Notes: a model not told the origin generated them from the letters alone. A stretch of DNA of 64,000 nt from Candidatus Poribacteria bacterium (GCA_022822005.1 JAJECO010000097.1:1-64000); one strand, 5' to 3'. Shown: positions 9,592 through 17,993, counted from the stretch's first letter. Translations and numbers: made by a program.

Positions 9592-10422
9592 CTAATCGGA
9601 TTTTCGCTGATACAAAACCCGCCCGTACGGTTCAGCGTTGCCGTCGTATTTTGGGTTCAGGCGACGAACCATTTCCTGCGCTTCTGGTGACCAATCTTCG
9701 GGGATGGGGTGTGTCTTACTTGTCAGTTGTGCCTTGATACGTTCCGGCAAATTGCAAAAGTCGGGTTGGAACCAGAGCGTGATGACCGTGCGGCGGTCGT
9801 CGGAGTTGTTGGCGTAGGAAGCGTGCAGTAAGCGTGAATCACCAATTAACAGGTCACCCGCTTTGACCGGGACATCGACTTCGTCAGGGCGCCTTGAAAA
9901 CTCGGGGCGGTTCAAATCCTTTGCCGATGAAATCTCACCGGCGTGTGGTTCCATTATCAGATCGTGGAGCGGATTATGTTTGTAGTGTGATCCTGGGATC
10001 ACGCGGAGACAACCGTTATGCGGCGTGGTGTCCGTCAGGTAGTACATGAAGAAGACCTGCTGGGGACGTGGGTCGTAGGTACTCGGATCTTCCCAGCCGA
10101 ACCAGTCGTAGTGCCAAAACAGCGGTGGACTGTGCGGCGGCTTGCTGAGGATATAGCCACTGGTAAAGGTTGAATCTTTGAATCCCATTGATTTCAATGC
10201 GTCAAGCGATAGCTGCCACGCGATCAGTTCCGCGAAAACCGGGTCCTCGTAGGTTCTGAATGCACTTCCTTGGGAGCGGAAATAGCTTTTATGTTCCTCT
10301 GTCATATTTTCGCAGAGTTGATCTGTCACGCTTTGAAGTTGGTCGAGTAGCGCATCGCTTAGGATATTCTCAAAGATACAGTATCCTTCATTGACGAGTT
10401 GATTATATTTCTCTTTCGACAT
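9592..10422 (-). CDS. Phytanoyl-CoA dioxygenase (PhyH) family protein, copy 3
   Basis: Predicted Fe(II)/2-oxoglutarate hydroxylase of 276 residues. The start at 10422 (MSKEKYNQ) is preferred over a TTG 12 bases upstream because GAGGAG lies four bases before it. HYD at about 104-106 and His200 (LLHAS) provide the metal triad, with Arg residues near 210. RVIPGSHYKHNPLHD is the conserved loop after the jelly-roll core. It is first in the row of three PhyH genes, 158 bases after the propeller-type gene. Its substrate is unknown. Confidence 0.9.
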   Translation of the reverse strand: MSKEKYNQLVNEGYCIFENILSDALLDQLQSVTDQLCENMTEEHKSYFRSQGSAFRTYEDPVFAELIAWQLSLDALKSMGFKDSTFTSGYILSKPPHSPPLFWHYDWFGWEDPSTYDPRPQQVFFMYYLTDTTPHNGCLRVIPGSHYKHNPLHDLIMEPHAGEISSAKDLNRPEFSRRPDEVDVPVKAGDLLIGDSRLLHASYANNSDDRRTVITLWFQPDFCNLPERIKAQLTSKTHPIPEDWSPEAQEMVRRLNPKYDGNAEPYGRVLYQRKSD

Positions 10423-10580
10423 GCTGCTCCTCAAATTGCGGATTGAAAGACCTGCGTTAGCTTCAAGATACCAAGACTGTTGTGCTATAGTCGAGACTCA
10501 ATCAGTCCGGTGTCTTGCACAACCGTTTCTGGTATTGGCTTTGAGGGTTCAACGACTTACCAAGACGTCCGCGACCAATG

Positions 10581-11996
10581 TCAAGAATTGATCTTAAAGG
10601 CGTATAGGTGAGCGTTTTGTAGATCGAGCTTCAGACGTATTGTTTTCCCAATTAAAGGTGCCAGGTCGGCATGATTTGCCCATCTGGGTTGTAGTTGCAG
10701 TTCGTCCATGCCTTTGATATCTCGGCACACCGCTTTGGCGAAGCCGGGAATCTGCCCGCCCGCTGCGTCCAGGATCTCTACAGAAATCTGTCCCTGAGAA
10801 GTATCGGTGTTGAGCTCAAGTTGACTGCCTTCCAGTTTGAATGGTTTGGTCGTGACCATGCCCGGAACCGGGCCAGCTTCCAAAGACATGAATCTGTCCA
10901 GCGGCAAGGTCGCTAGCCCGATCGACATCCGATTTTCTAAGTCTTTATGGCCCTTATCCATTGCTCCGTAGTACAGCCAATGGCGGTTTTTCCACGTCAC
11001 AATCTGTGAGAAGGGAAACGCTCCCGCCGCATCGAAGCTGCCTTTCGGACCAGGGGGAATGAACGGTTCGCCCGCATAGACCCAACTTAAGTCCCAATGA
11101 GAAGCATCACGACTCGTACCAATGTAACAATCGATTAAGCCCCCGGTCCGTAGTACGCTCATCAGGGCGAAGTGAACACCCTGGTACATCCAGTCTGTCA
11201 GTGCATAAATTTGCCGCCGTTTGTATTCTGAATCTCCCTCGTGATCGAACTCCCAGCTTTGAACCAAGGTCCACCCCCTTGGATCCGCTTTCACGTCAGG
11301 ATTGGTCATGGTACGGCTGCCGCGACTTATCTTTCGGTCACCTTCCTCAACAGGTCCGGCGTAAATATCGCGGGTGAAGATCCGGTATACTTTCGCATCG
11401 CAATCCCAGTTTATCTGATTATGGGTATCCGATGCAGTGACGTAACTTCGCCCTTCGATTTGGGGGTGAGGGATCGCGGTGCGGGACAATACAGCCTTTC
11501 CCTTGTTATAGGCAGTCCAATGGATGCCGTCTGGAGAATGGGCGAGATGAACCGCCTTCTGACTTTTTTCCCAGCGACCGGTGGGACCGTATGCCCCCTT
11601 GTACCTGTGATTCGGGTCTTTCTCATTCGGGTCGATAAAACAACTGAAACCGTGTCCTCGAAAAACGAAGTTATCCCTACCGTCCTTCCCGACGTTCAGG
11701 CGTTTCCATTGAATGCCATCTTCGGATTCAGCATATCCGATGTCGTAGTTGGGCCTGTTTGTCGCCAGATACCACATCTTGAATTTGCCATCGTCTCGCA
11801 GCACAGTTGAATAGACGCCAAAGTAGAGGGGATATTCCCGCTCATTGGGCACCATGAGCGGTTGGGTTTCCTTCGTAACTGTTCCCAGCCGACGGGTGAC
11901 GTTTGACCTCTCGGCAACGATGTAATCATCCACGAAAAGCTGTTTCCGCTTACCTATTTTCAGAGGCTCTTCGACTTGAGCGTTTTCAGCTGTCAT
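10581..11996 (-). CDS. Glycoside-hydrolase-like five-bladed beta-propeller protein
   Basis: The 471-residue product resembles uncharacterised proteins with a GH32/GH43-type propeller. KRKQLFVDDYIV near the N-terminus, KMWYLATNRPNYDIGYAESEDGIQW and later repeated Trp/Tyr-rich blades support this, followed by a C-terminal beta-sandwich ending PLIGKTIRLKLDLQNAHLYAFKI. The ATG at 11996 has AGAGG upstream. A TTG at 12119 would add 41 residues with no signal peptide and is less likely. No secretion signal is visible, so a cytoplasmic or unannotated export role is open. Position upstream of three PhyH genes is consistent with a carbohydrate or osmolyte catabolic locus; the substrate is unknown. Confidence 0.7.
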   Translation of the reverse strand: MTAENAQVEEPLKIGKRKQLFVDDYIVAERSNVTRRLGTVTKETQPLMVPNEREYPLYFGVYSTVLRDDGKFKMWYLATNRPNYDIGYAESEDGIQWKRLNVGKDGRDNFVFRGHGFSCFIDPNEKDPNHRYKGAYGPTGRWEKSQKAVHLAHSPDGIHWTAYNKGKAVLSRTAIPHPQIEGRSYVTASDTHNQINWDCDAKVYRIFTRDIYAGPVEEGDRKISRGSRTMTNPDVKADPRGWTLVQSWEFDHEGDSEYKRRQIYALTDWMYQGVHFALMSVLRTGGLIDCYIGTSRDASHWDLSWVYAGEPFIPPGPKGSFDAAGAFPFSQIVTWKNRHWLYYGAMDKGHKDLENRMSIGLATLPLDRFMSLEAGPVPGMVTTKPFKLEGSQLELNTDTSQGQISVEILDAAGGQIPGFAKAVCRDIKGMDELQLQPRWANHADLAPLIGKTIRLKLDLQNAHLYAFKINS

Positions 11997-12234
11997 AATC
12001 TGTGCCTCTGTGGTCGTTATTTGACATCGGACGCTGCCGGTCAATCTAACGGCTCGATAGACGAATTCAATTCTGAGTTGTTTTCCCGTTGCACCTACCA
12101 ACCGGTCTAACGATGGCAAAGTAATGAACGTGTTATCCGGATCGAGTAGGCGATCGAGCTGCGCCTCGTCGGGTCAAAGACTTCGATTATTGTAGTCGAA
12201 CAAGGAGAACAAAGTCAAGAGTAGAAATTTGCAA

Positions 12235-12293
12235 GGGGGTTAGGGTGGGTGATTCTCAGTTATCAAACTGGGGTTCGATTCCCTCAAGCCCCA
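12235..12293 (+). other. tRNA-like remnant (T-arm and acceptor half)
   Basis: A TTCGATT T-loop (12274-12280) sits in a mostly paired stem and is followed by AAGCCCC and A, as in a tRNA 3' end. GGGGGTT at 12235-12241 pairs with six of those seven acceptor bases. The whole spans only about 59 bases, so at least one arm is missing, and no CCA is encoded. It is probably a degenerate tRNA or an attachment-site scar rather than a working tRNA. Confidence 0.35.
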
Positions 12294-12337
12294 GCGGGCC
12301 GACATGTGTTTTGCATCAATGCCGGTGATTTTGGTAA

Positions 12338-12546
12338 TTATCCACAATTACTCACAAAATCTAACATTAGCTAACTAATGGGCATGGAGGGTAGGTGATG
12401 GATCGCTGTAGCGGCAGGTCTTGTACCCCTCCATCAGATAACTACCAACTTACGTAATGCGTAAGAAAAGGTGCGTGGGGATCTCTGGTGAATCGGAGTC
12501 GAAAAGTTATCCACAATGACTTGGCAAAATCTAACAAAATCTAACA
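12338..12546 (+). other. DnaA-box and iteron cluster, candidate replication origin element
   Basis: TTATCCACA, the exact consensus DnaA box, occurs at 12338-12346 and again at 12507-12515 in the same orientation. A one-mismatch box, TTACTCACA, lies at 12348-12356. Each exact box is followed 9-10 bases later by the 11-mer AAAATCTAACA (12356-12366, 12526-12536), with a third copy at 12536-12546 overlapping the second by one base. This repeated box-plus-iteron layout in an AT-rich gene-free stretch resembles a chromosomal or plasmid-type origin. No dnaA, dnaN or rep gene is adjacent, and DnaA boxes can also be regulatory. Confidence 0.45.
12384..12434 (+). other. Long hairpin between the two DnaA-box repeats
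   Basis: ATGGAGGGTA (12384-12393) pairs with TACCCCTCCAT (12424-12434) with a single bulged base. The loop of about 30 bases contains a further GC-rich palindrome around CGCTGTAGCG. It could be a structured RNA, such as a copy-number antisense RNA, or a DNA structural element of the putative origin. Confidence 0.4.
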
Positions 12547-12993
12547 CTTTTGAAAAAAATTCGACGTTTTCCAGTCAGTTTGTTGGGGTGATTTGCAAAA
12601 TTTACCCCCTCCGTCAAACCCGCTCCCTGCCTGGGTTTGGACGGATTCGGCGACAAAAAAATTAAGGTGATTTTTGGCGAACTAATTAACATGTGTTACC
12701 CTATGGAGTGTTAGAAATCAATAAATGGCATAGAATTGATGCCGAAAATAGCCCACATTTACCACTAATTAACCTAAGTTGTGGGTTATAGAAACCATTG
12801 CAAACCGAGCGAATGAAAGCTAAGTTGAATCAATTACCGCCCCGATAAATCCCCGACACATCCCCGATGAATCGGGACTCCGTGCCGAGACCAGGCAGGC
12901 AGGATTCAAAGCAACTTGGATATATCTATCCAAGCCAAGCGGGGTGGACAAATAGCAACTTGCGTTAAGGTATTGAAAAAGTTGCAAAGTTTC

Positions 12994-13022
12994 TTGACAT
13001 TTAGTCGATGTTCATTTATAAT
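12994..13022 (+). promoter_or_regulatory. Consensus sigma70 promoter facing the DUF3800 gene
   Basis: Exact TTGACA (12994-12999) and exact TATAAT (13017-13022) have a 17-base spacer. The predicted start is near 13029-13030. No plus-strand gene lies downstream; the next coding sequence is convergent on the minus strand, so the promoter most simply drives the short RNA at 13030-13105. Confidence 0.8.
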
Positions 13023-13029
13023 GCTAATT

Positions 13030-13105
13030 GCTAGGGACAAAATTCGGCTCCATGCCGTGTGATTGTCGAGCCGCGGTTCGCTCAATCCTATATCCCTGGC
13101 TTTTT
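13030..13105 (+). ncRNA. Putative small structured RNA with its own promoter and T-run
   Basis: The predicted transcription start coincides with GCTAGGGA (13030-13037), which pairs along its length (one G-U) with TCCCTGGC (13093-13100), directly followed by TTTTT. Inside the closing stem are CGGC-TCCAT-GCCG (13045-13057) and a GAGC/GCTC hairpin (13068-13083). An alternative 6-bp pairing, CGGCTC with GAGCCG, would exclude both, which suggests a possible two-state fold. Its last 13 bases overlap the 3' end of the convergent DUF3800 gene. No match to a named RNA family is recognised. Confidence 0.45.
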
Positions 13106-13951
13106 ATTTGACCGTCTCCACCCCAAAGTCGCTGCGTTGAGCGGCTTTTTTTGTGTGTAATACACGCCATAGCCTGCCTCACGTCTATCGTCAATATCCT
13201 GGACCAACCGAAAAGCTTTCCACAGATAATTCGTATACCGCTCCTCGTTGCGCTCGTAGAGTCTCTGTAACGCCCAAGTGAAATAATCCACAGCTTGTAG
13301 ACCGGCTTGGTCTTTAGGGCGCGCCTGAGATACTTGCAGGGATGCATCACTTGTGATTTTATGTTGTTCTGCAAAACGGTCCTGTGCACTTTGGAGCGCC
13401 TCACGCAAAGCGGCGGTACGATCAGATTTTCCCCGTTTCGAAAAAGTAATATGATATTTACTACTCTGATGTAATCTTTGTTTGAACAAACGCCGCACCA
13501 GATAGTCGTAAAGTTCATTGGGGTGATAACGATAGTCAGGATCGCTTTCATTCTGTTCTCGGACATACTCCAGCGCGCGCCATTTGTCAGCAACGACAGC
13601 AAAGAAACGTAACTCTTCCGCGCCACGCAAAAGCCTAAAAACTTCCCTCCGCACTTCAGGCAGGTCGTCCTTCGCATGAAAGGCTACTGCTGTTTTCCGC
13701 CACTCGACCTGCATGGAGGGCACATCGTTGAAATATGGATCGCTCATCAACCGTGCCCGTAGGTCATCAAAGGTATGCTGTAACGCTACCGGGTCTGGCA
13801 CCTCTAGCAAGCCAAGTATAAAAAAGCGGGAACACCCCTCTGTGCCTATCAGCACCTTCCCTCTTTTGGAGAACAATGTGCCATCGCCGCCTTCATCTAT
13901 ATAATAATGACGGATTGAGGTGTCCGTCTCTTGAGATTGGTTATCTGCCAT
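13088..13951 (-). CDS. DUF3800 domain protein (RNase H-like fold predicted)
   Basis: The 287-residue product matches the DUF3800 pattern: an N-terminal acidic motif YIDEGGDG, a central alpha/beta region with YLVRRLFKQRL, and the C-terminal signature ARPKDQAGLQAVDYFTWALQRLYER. These proteins are predicted nuclease-like and are often seen in mobile or defence contexts; no biochemical role can be assigned. GGAG lies seven bases before the ATG. It sits alone between the structured origin-like region and the divergent sugar-isomerase gene, and its 3' end is overlapped by a putative small RNA on the other strand, a possible antisense or toxin-antitoxin-like arrangement that remains untested. Confidence 0.8.
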   Translation of the reverse strand: MADNQSQETDTSIRHYYIDEGGDGTLFSKRGKVLIGTEGCSRFFILGLLEVPDPVALQHTFDDLRARLMSDPYFNDVPSMQVEWRKTAVAFHAKDDLPEVRREVFRLLRGAEELRFFAVVADKWRALEYVREQNESDPDYRYHPNELYDYLVRRLFKQRLHQSSKYHITFSKRGKSDRTAALREALQSAQDRFAEQHKITSDASLQVSQARPKDQAGLQAVDYFTWALQRLYERNEERYTNYLWKAFRLVQDIDDRREAGYGVYYTQKKPLNAATLGWRRSNKKPGI

Positions 13952-14229
13952 ATTTTCTCCGACTCAACATCATTCCTGCCAAGCTGCCCTGAAGAACTAT
14001 TCTACGAGGTGGAGTTGCTTGCACGCAACGATCCTATCCATGTAGACGACAACGATGGTTTTCTGGTTGCACTGATTTCTTGGTTCGGTTGGGAGCAGGG
14101 CGTTGTCGAGAAGGAGGGGTGCCGAACGCCAGGTAGCAGCTCGTGCTGTTCTATCCGTTATTTCGTTGACTTCCTGTCTATGATTCATGTATGATTGGGC
14201 TATCAAATTGGTGTGGTGGGGGAGGGCTG

Positions 14230-15108
14230 ATGATTAAACTCGGTTGTAATAGCTTGGTGAAGGACAGAGACAATCCCGGCGGGTGGATCGATATTGAGAC
14301 GATGATCGATTTAATCCACACGTTGCGGCTCGATATGATTGATTTTCAACTTGATAGGGGGTTCCGTTCTGTCGAACCGGCGTATCTTCGCAAGGTCAAG
14401 ATTTTGTGCCATAAGTACGGCTTACCGATCGGTTTCATAGGAGCCGGAAGTGGGTTTGTTGGTACTGCTCAACTGCCGGATGGGGGTGTGGTCGGCGCGG
14501 CGCTATCATCGGACGAGTTACAACGGCGGGTTGATGAGGTCAAGAGAGCGGTGGACGTTGCCGTGTTTATGGGCGCACCGCTGATTCGCCTGTTTGGCGG
14601 AGGGGTGCCTGAAACTACAGAGAACTGGAAGGGCGTGTGGTCAACGATGATCTCCGGGTTCCAAGCGGTCTCCGATTACGCCGCTGAGAAAGGCATCCTC
14701 ATCGGTCTTCACAATCATCCGCCGGTTGTGGAGCCGACGAGCGATGATATCTTCCGCATCCTGAATGACGTTGACCGTGAGAACTTCACCTTCATCTTGG
14801 ATACGGGTCGGTGGCGCGGTGCGCCGACAAGCAGGGAAGAGACTTCCGATTCAAGTACGGATATTTACAGATACATGGAGCAGACCGCGCCCTACGCCTC
14901 ATACGTGCGCGCTAAGATCTATAAGGTCGATAGCGGCGAGGAGGAGTTGCTCGATTATAGGCGCATTATCTCTATTCTGAAGAAGGCGAACTTTAACGGG
15001 AATATGTCGATTGTTTACGAGGACCAGGGCAATCGGTGCGGTTACGCCGAAGCCATTGGGTTGGCGGTCAAACATTTACGGGGGTTGCTTGCAGAGTCGG
15101 AGGTGTGA
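14230..15108 (+). CDS. Sugar phosphate isomerase/epimerase (xylose isomerase-like TIM barrel)
   Basis: The 292-residue product belongs to the AP-endonuclease-2/xylose-isomerase-like superfamily. Features include an N-terminal IKLGCNSLVKD strand, PLIRLFGGGVPE, the metal-site strand IGLHNHPPVV (HNH at about 161-163) and FILDTGRWRG with Asp at about 191. GGGAGGG precedes the ATG at 14230; an upstream start at 14191 is weaker. Such enzymes isomerise or epimerise sugars, inosose or hydroxypyruvate, or act as sugar-acid lyases, and the precise reaction is unclear. Its stop lies six bases before the next gene, so the two are coupled. Confidence 0.85.
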   Translation: MIKLGCNSLVKDRDNPGGWIDIETMIDLIHTLRLDMIDFQLDRGFRSVEPAYLRKVKILCHKYGLPIGFIGAGSGFVGTAQLPDGGVVGAALSSDELQRRVDEVKRAVDVAVFMGAPLIRLFGGGVPETTENWKGVWSTMISGFQAVSDYAAEKGILIGLHNHPPVVEPTSDDIFRILNDVDRENFTFILDTGRWRGAPTSREETSDSSTDIYRYMEQTAPYASYVRAKIYKVDSGEEELLDYRRIISILKKANFNGNMSIVYEDQGNRCGYAEAIGLAVKHLRGLLAESEV

Positions 15109-15114
15109 GAGGTG

Positions 15115-17139
15115 ATGGCCTCAACCCAAAAGCGTGAAATCCCGTGGGCGGACATAGGGGAACCGTTGGTGGATCTGCTTCAGTATGAACGCGAGATCGG
15201 TCACTACGAACACGCAGGCTACGCTTTACTGTCAACGGTTGTCCACGAGCCTGCGGATTCGGCGTGGCGGCAATTCCTGTTGGCGGGGGATAATTTTGCT
15301 GCGGTGGTCCGCCAAGTCATCGCTATATCTGATAGAGAGTCCAAAAATCCCAAACAGGTTCTTGATTCAATCCGCGAACTTGTCGATACTGCTTACGCCC
15401 ACGCGCCAGAAAGAGCTGGGCAGTTCCTGCAAGCATACCTGAAGCACAGACCGAGTTTTCCAGATCCTATCCGAGAGAGGTTGGACGCGCTCTCAATGCA
15501 GGGGAAACGGCGGATAGTCCTTCGCGCAACCGCTTTCGCAGCGGAGATGGAGCGGCTACGACCGTTCGAGCCGTACAGTGATGTAGCAGAAGCGGTGTCC
15601 GAACATTGGTACGAACAAATTCTGCAAGGGAGCATAACCGCACGCCAAATACGTAGAATACCGGCACGGATACTGGCTGCGAAAGAACGCTTACTCGACC
15701 ATCTGCGTGAGGTTGAGGCGGATAACCAGATCGATGAGGAAACAATCTTTGAGGGGTATGCGGGTGTTTTTCAGTCAACTGATATTTTGGCGTTGGCGGA
15801 TATTATCGTTAATATGCCCCATTTCAACCTGATACATCGCTTTCATGTCAAGTTCGGTGTAGCGGAGATTGAGCTTTTCTTGAAAAACTTCTCGAAGGTG
15901 GAGGTGCTCAACCGCTTTGAGAGACTGGAAACGTGGCTGAGTAAACATCACAAGACAAATCACGATGGCACAATACTAACTCCACCGCTGGTCAATTTTT
16001 TATCGCAGCAAGCGGATTTTGACTCCCTTCTGTTTGAACTGGACCGATATAGAGCGGATACACGGAACGGACGATTTGACGTAACCAACATTTTGCAACG
16101 GGATCTGGAATTCAGGCGCTTCGTCTACGAGTACACACGGGTGCTGGAGCCGCTGACCTACCAACTCCAGAATCGATATCCACCGCCGAAGTCGCACAAG
16201 GAGTTGTACCGATTATTCGACCAACTTGAGGAATTGCCGTCGGTTGCTGCAGATGAATCCGGTTTGAGCGAGCAACATCTCGCGGAGGTCGGTCGAACTG
16301 CATACGAGGCTGTGGAGTTTCTCAAGTTTTTGAGAGGGTTCCAGGCGCGTACCAGCAGGCATATTGTGGTAGTGGGGAACGACCGTTACGGGCGGCAGTG
16401 GGTTGTGGAACCTATTGAGGCATATCTCAAAGAGGGGTTCACGCTTAGGTATGACCGCGTGCGCTCTGGTACTTCTACGAGGCTGAGTGTACCCTCCGCC
16501 TTCCCAAGGGAATTTGTCAAAGAGATTAGTGAACAGATGCCCCATATCGTGATTGTTGATGCGTCCCATGCGCCGCCGGATAACGACGTGATGCAGCTTT
16601 CCCGCGGTCTCCGAGGCTATGCCCACTGGTTTGCTGTTTTCAATGACCTTCGTGCTGAGGGCGATCTTGCCAGATACCGGGATGAGAGTTCACTTCCCGC
16701 GGAGCATTTTCCCGAACTGATGAAATGGTATGACTACGTTGCACGGAGAGGGGAGTTACGGGAATGGGTTTCGCCGGGACAGACTTACCGGGTGACAACT
16801 TGGGCACCGGAGTTGAGGGACACTGTGATACTGGGTGACATGCGAGTGAAGCGGTATCCTCCGGTTTCCCATGAGGAGATAGGGGGCAATCTGCCGATGG
16901 TGATTCTGGCGAATCCTATCATATACCGCACAGAGGGAGACGACCTGCCAGATGCGCTGCGGGGGACCACGCCGCGCCACTTCGATGACCCTGAAGCCCA
17001 TGCAGTGGATAGTATTGTGTTTGGGTTTGGTGCACACGGACTTGAAACCCGACTGGAAGGAATGAGCACAGAGCAGTTCGTTCAGACCGCTCAAGGACAC
17101 ATCAAGAAGGAGATTGATAGGCTGTTAGCGGAATCGTAA
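15115..17139 (+). CDS. Conserved hypothetical protein, 674 residues
   Basis: No family is recognised. The N-terminal two-thirds look alpha-helical, with amphipathic stretches rich in Leu, Arg and Glu, and Asp/Glu-rich segments around 210-330. The C-terminal third becomes alpha/beta-like with RHIVVVGNDRYGRQWV, HIVIVDASHAPPDNDV and LPMVILANPIIYR, followed by a GxGxxG-like VFGFGAHGLETR. HIVIVDAS recalls a nucleotide- or phosphate-binding strand-loop, but that is only suggestive. No signal peptide or membrane segment is seen. The ATG at 15115 has GAGAGG just upstream; a GTG at 15112 is the alternative. Tight spacing to the sugar isomerase suggests joint expression and a linked role. Confidence 0.8.
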   Translation: MASTQKREIPWADIGEPLVDLLQYEREIGHYEHAGYALLSTVVHEPADSAWRQFLLAGDNFAAVVRQVIAISDRESKNPKQVLDSIRELVDTAYAHAPERAGQFLQAYLKHRPSFPDPIRERLDALSMQGKRRIVLRATAFAAEMERLRPFEPYSDVAEAVSEHWYEQILQGSITARQIRRIPARILAAKERLLDHLREVEADNQIDEETIFEGYAGVFQSTDILALADIIVNMPHFNLIHRFHVKFGVAEIELFLKNFSKVEVLNRFERLETWLSKHHKTNHDGTILTPPLVNFLSQQADFDSLLFELDRYRADTRNGRFDVTNILQRDLEFRRFVYEYTRVLEPLTYQLQNRYPPPKSHKELYRLFDQLEELPSVAADESGLSEQHLAEVGRTAYEAVEFLKFLRGFQARTSRHIVVVGNDRYGRQWVVEPIEAYLKEGFTLRYDRVRSGTSTRLSVPSAFPREFVKEISEQMPHIVIVDASHAPPDNDVMQLSRGLRGYAHWFAVFNDLRAEGDLARYRDESSLPAEHFPELMKWYDYVARRGELREWVSPGQTYRVTTWAPELRDTVILGDMRVKRYPPVSHEEIGGNLPMVILANPIIYRTEGDDLPDALRGTTPRHFDDPEAHAVDSIVFGFGAHGLETRLEGMSTEQFVQTAQGHIKKEIDRLLAES

Positions 17140-17166
17140 TCTTACAATGTTTTGGAGGAACCGATT

Positions 17167-17988
17167 ATGGCAAAAACTATTGTCTCGGTAGCGGTGGTGG
17201 GGTCGGGACCTACCAAGGAGATGAATCCTGCTGTACCGTATACGCCCAAAGATATTGCACAAGCGGCGATTGAGTCGAGTCGAGCCGGTGCGGCGATCGC
17301 ACATATCCATGTGCGCGACCCTGAAACAGGGATCGTATGTTCAAGGCTTGAACTCTTCGCAGAGGTTGTGGATCGGATCCGCCAAGAGTGCGACATCCTG
17401 ATTAATCTGACGACGAGCGGCGGGAATATACCCGGAAAAAACATCATTGAGGAACGCCTTGAACCCGTTACACTAAAACCGGAAATCTGTTCCCTTGATG
17501 TCGGTTCACTGAACTTTGGGGATAGGATGTTTCTCAACCCACCGGAGTGGGGACGGGCTGCTGCCCGACGGATGCGTGAGCAGGGGGTCAAGCCTGAAAT
17601 TGAGGTCTTCGATGCGGGACACATACGGCAGGCGCTGCACTTGATTGATGAGGGGCTGTTTGAGGATCCCCCGTATATCCAATTGTGCATGGGAGCAGGC
17701 TGGGGTATCGAAGCGACGCCGGATAATATGCTGTTCATGAAGAACTTATTGCCGCCCGATATCCCTTGGTCTGTTATGGGTGTGGGTCGAACACAGTTAC
17801 CGATGATTACGATGGGCATTATTCTAGGAGGGCATATCCGCGTCGGGTTTGAGGACAATATCTATCTCCGCAGGGGCGTTCTGCTGAAAAGTAATGCCCA
17901 GATGGTCGAAGTCGCCGTGAATTTGGTTCAGCAGCTACAAGGCGAGGTTGCCACACCGAGCGACGCCCGTGAAATCCTTGGGATATAA
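17167..17988 (+). CDS. Beta-keto acid cleavage enzyme (BKACE/DUF849, Kce-like)
   Basis: BKACE enzymes use acetyl-CoA to cleave a beta-keto acid, yielding acetoacetate and a new acyl-CoA; the founding member, Kce, acts in lysine fermentation. The 273-residue product has the zinc-binding AHIHVRD with His46 and His48, matching the family numbering, then NLTTSGG near 80-86, [16 protein letters not shown], and the C-terminal metal-site strand [11 protein letters not shown] with His223 and Glu229. The ATG at 17167 has GGAGGA upstream. Lysine-fermentation partners are absent, so the substrate is probably a different beta-keto acid. A thioesterase-like gene follows. Confidence 0.88.
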   Translation: MAKTIVSVAVVGSGPTKEMNPAVPYTPKDIAQAAIESSRAGAAIAHIHVRDPETGIVCSRLELFAEVVDRIRQECDILINLTTSGGNIPGKNIIEERLEPVTLKPEICSLDVGSLNFGDRMFLNPPEWGRAAARRMREQGVKPEIEVFDAGHIRQALHLIDEGLFEDPPYIQLCMGAGWGIEATPDNMLFMKNLLPPDIPWSVMGVGRTQLPMITMGIILGGHIRVGFEDNIYLRRGVLLKSNAQMVEVAVNLVQQLQGEVATPSDAREILGI

Positions 17989-17993
17989 AGTAA

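Larger units (their letters stand above)
11997..13087. other. Gene-free structured region, possible origin or element boundary
   Basis: About 1.1 kb without a convincing gene. It holds a tRNA-like remnant (12235-12293), two exact and one near-exact DnaA box (12338-12515), three AAAATCTAACA iterons, an inverted repeat CATTAG/CTAATG (12365-12380), a bulged 10-bp hairpin (12384-12434), CTTACG/CGTAAG (12449-12465), a direct repeat ACTAATTAAC (12681-12690 and 12764-12773), a CCCGAT/ATCGGG palindrome (12863-12876), an 8-bp inverted repeat CTTGGATA/TATCCAAG (12915-12934) and a consensus promoter (12994-13022). It appears more AT-rich than the flanking genes. Confidence 0.6.

Noticed and set aside
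12235-12293. Functional tRNA gene
   Set aside because: At least one arm is missing and the span is too short, so only a remnant is proposed.
13024-13677. Minus-strand frame of 217 codons overlapping DUF3800
   Set aside because: It is an out-of-frame shadow of the DUF3800 gene and includes the non-coding promoter region.
13931-14206. Short frames on both strands between DUF3800 and the sugar isomerase
   Set aside because: Neither has family likeness nor a ribosome site; this is more likely the divergent promoter region.
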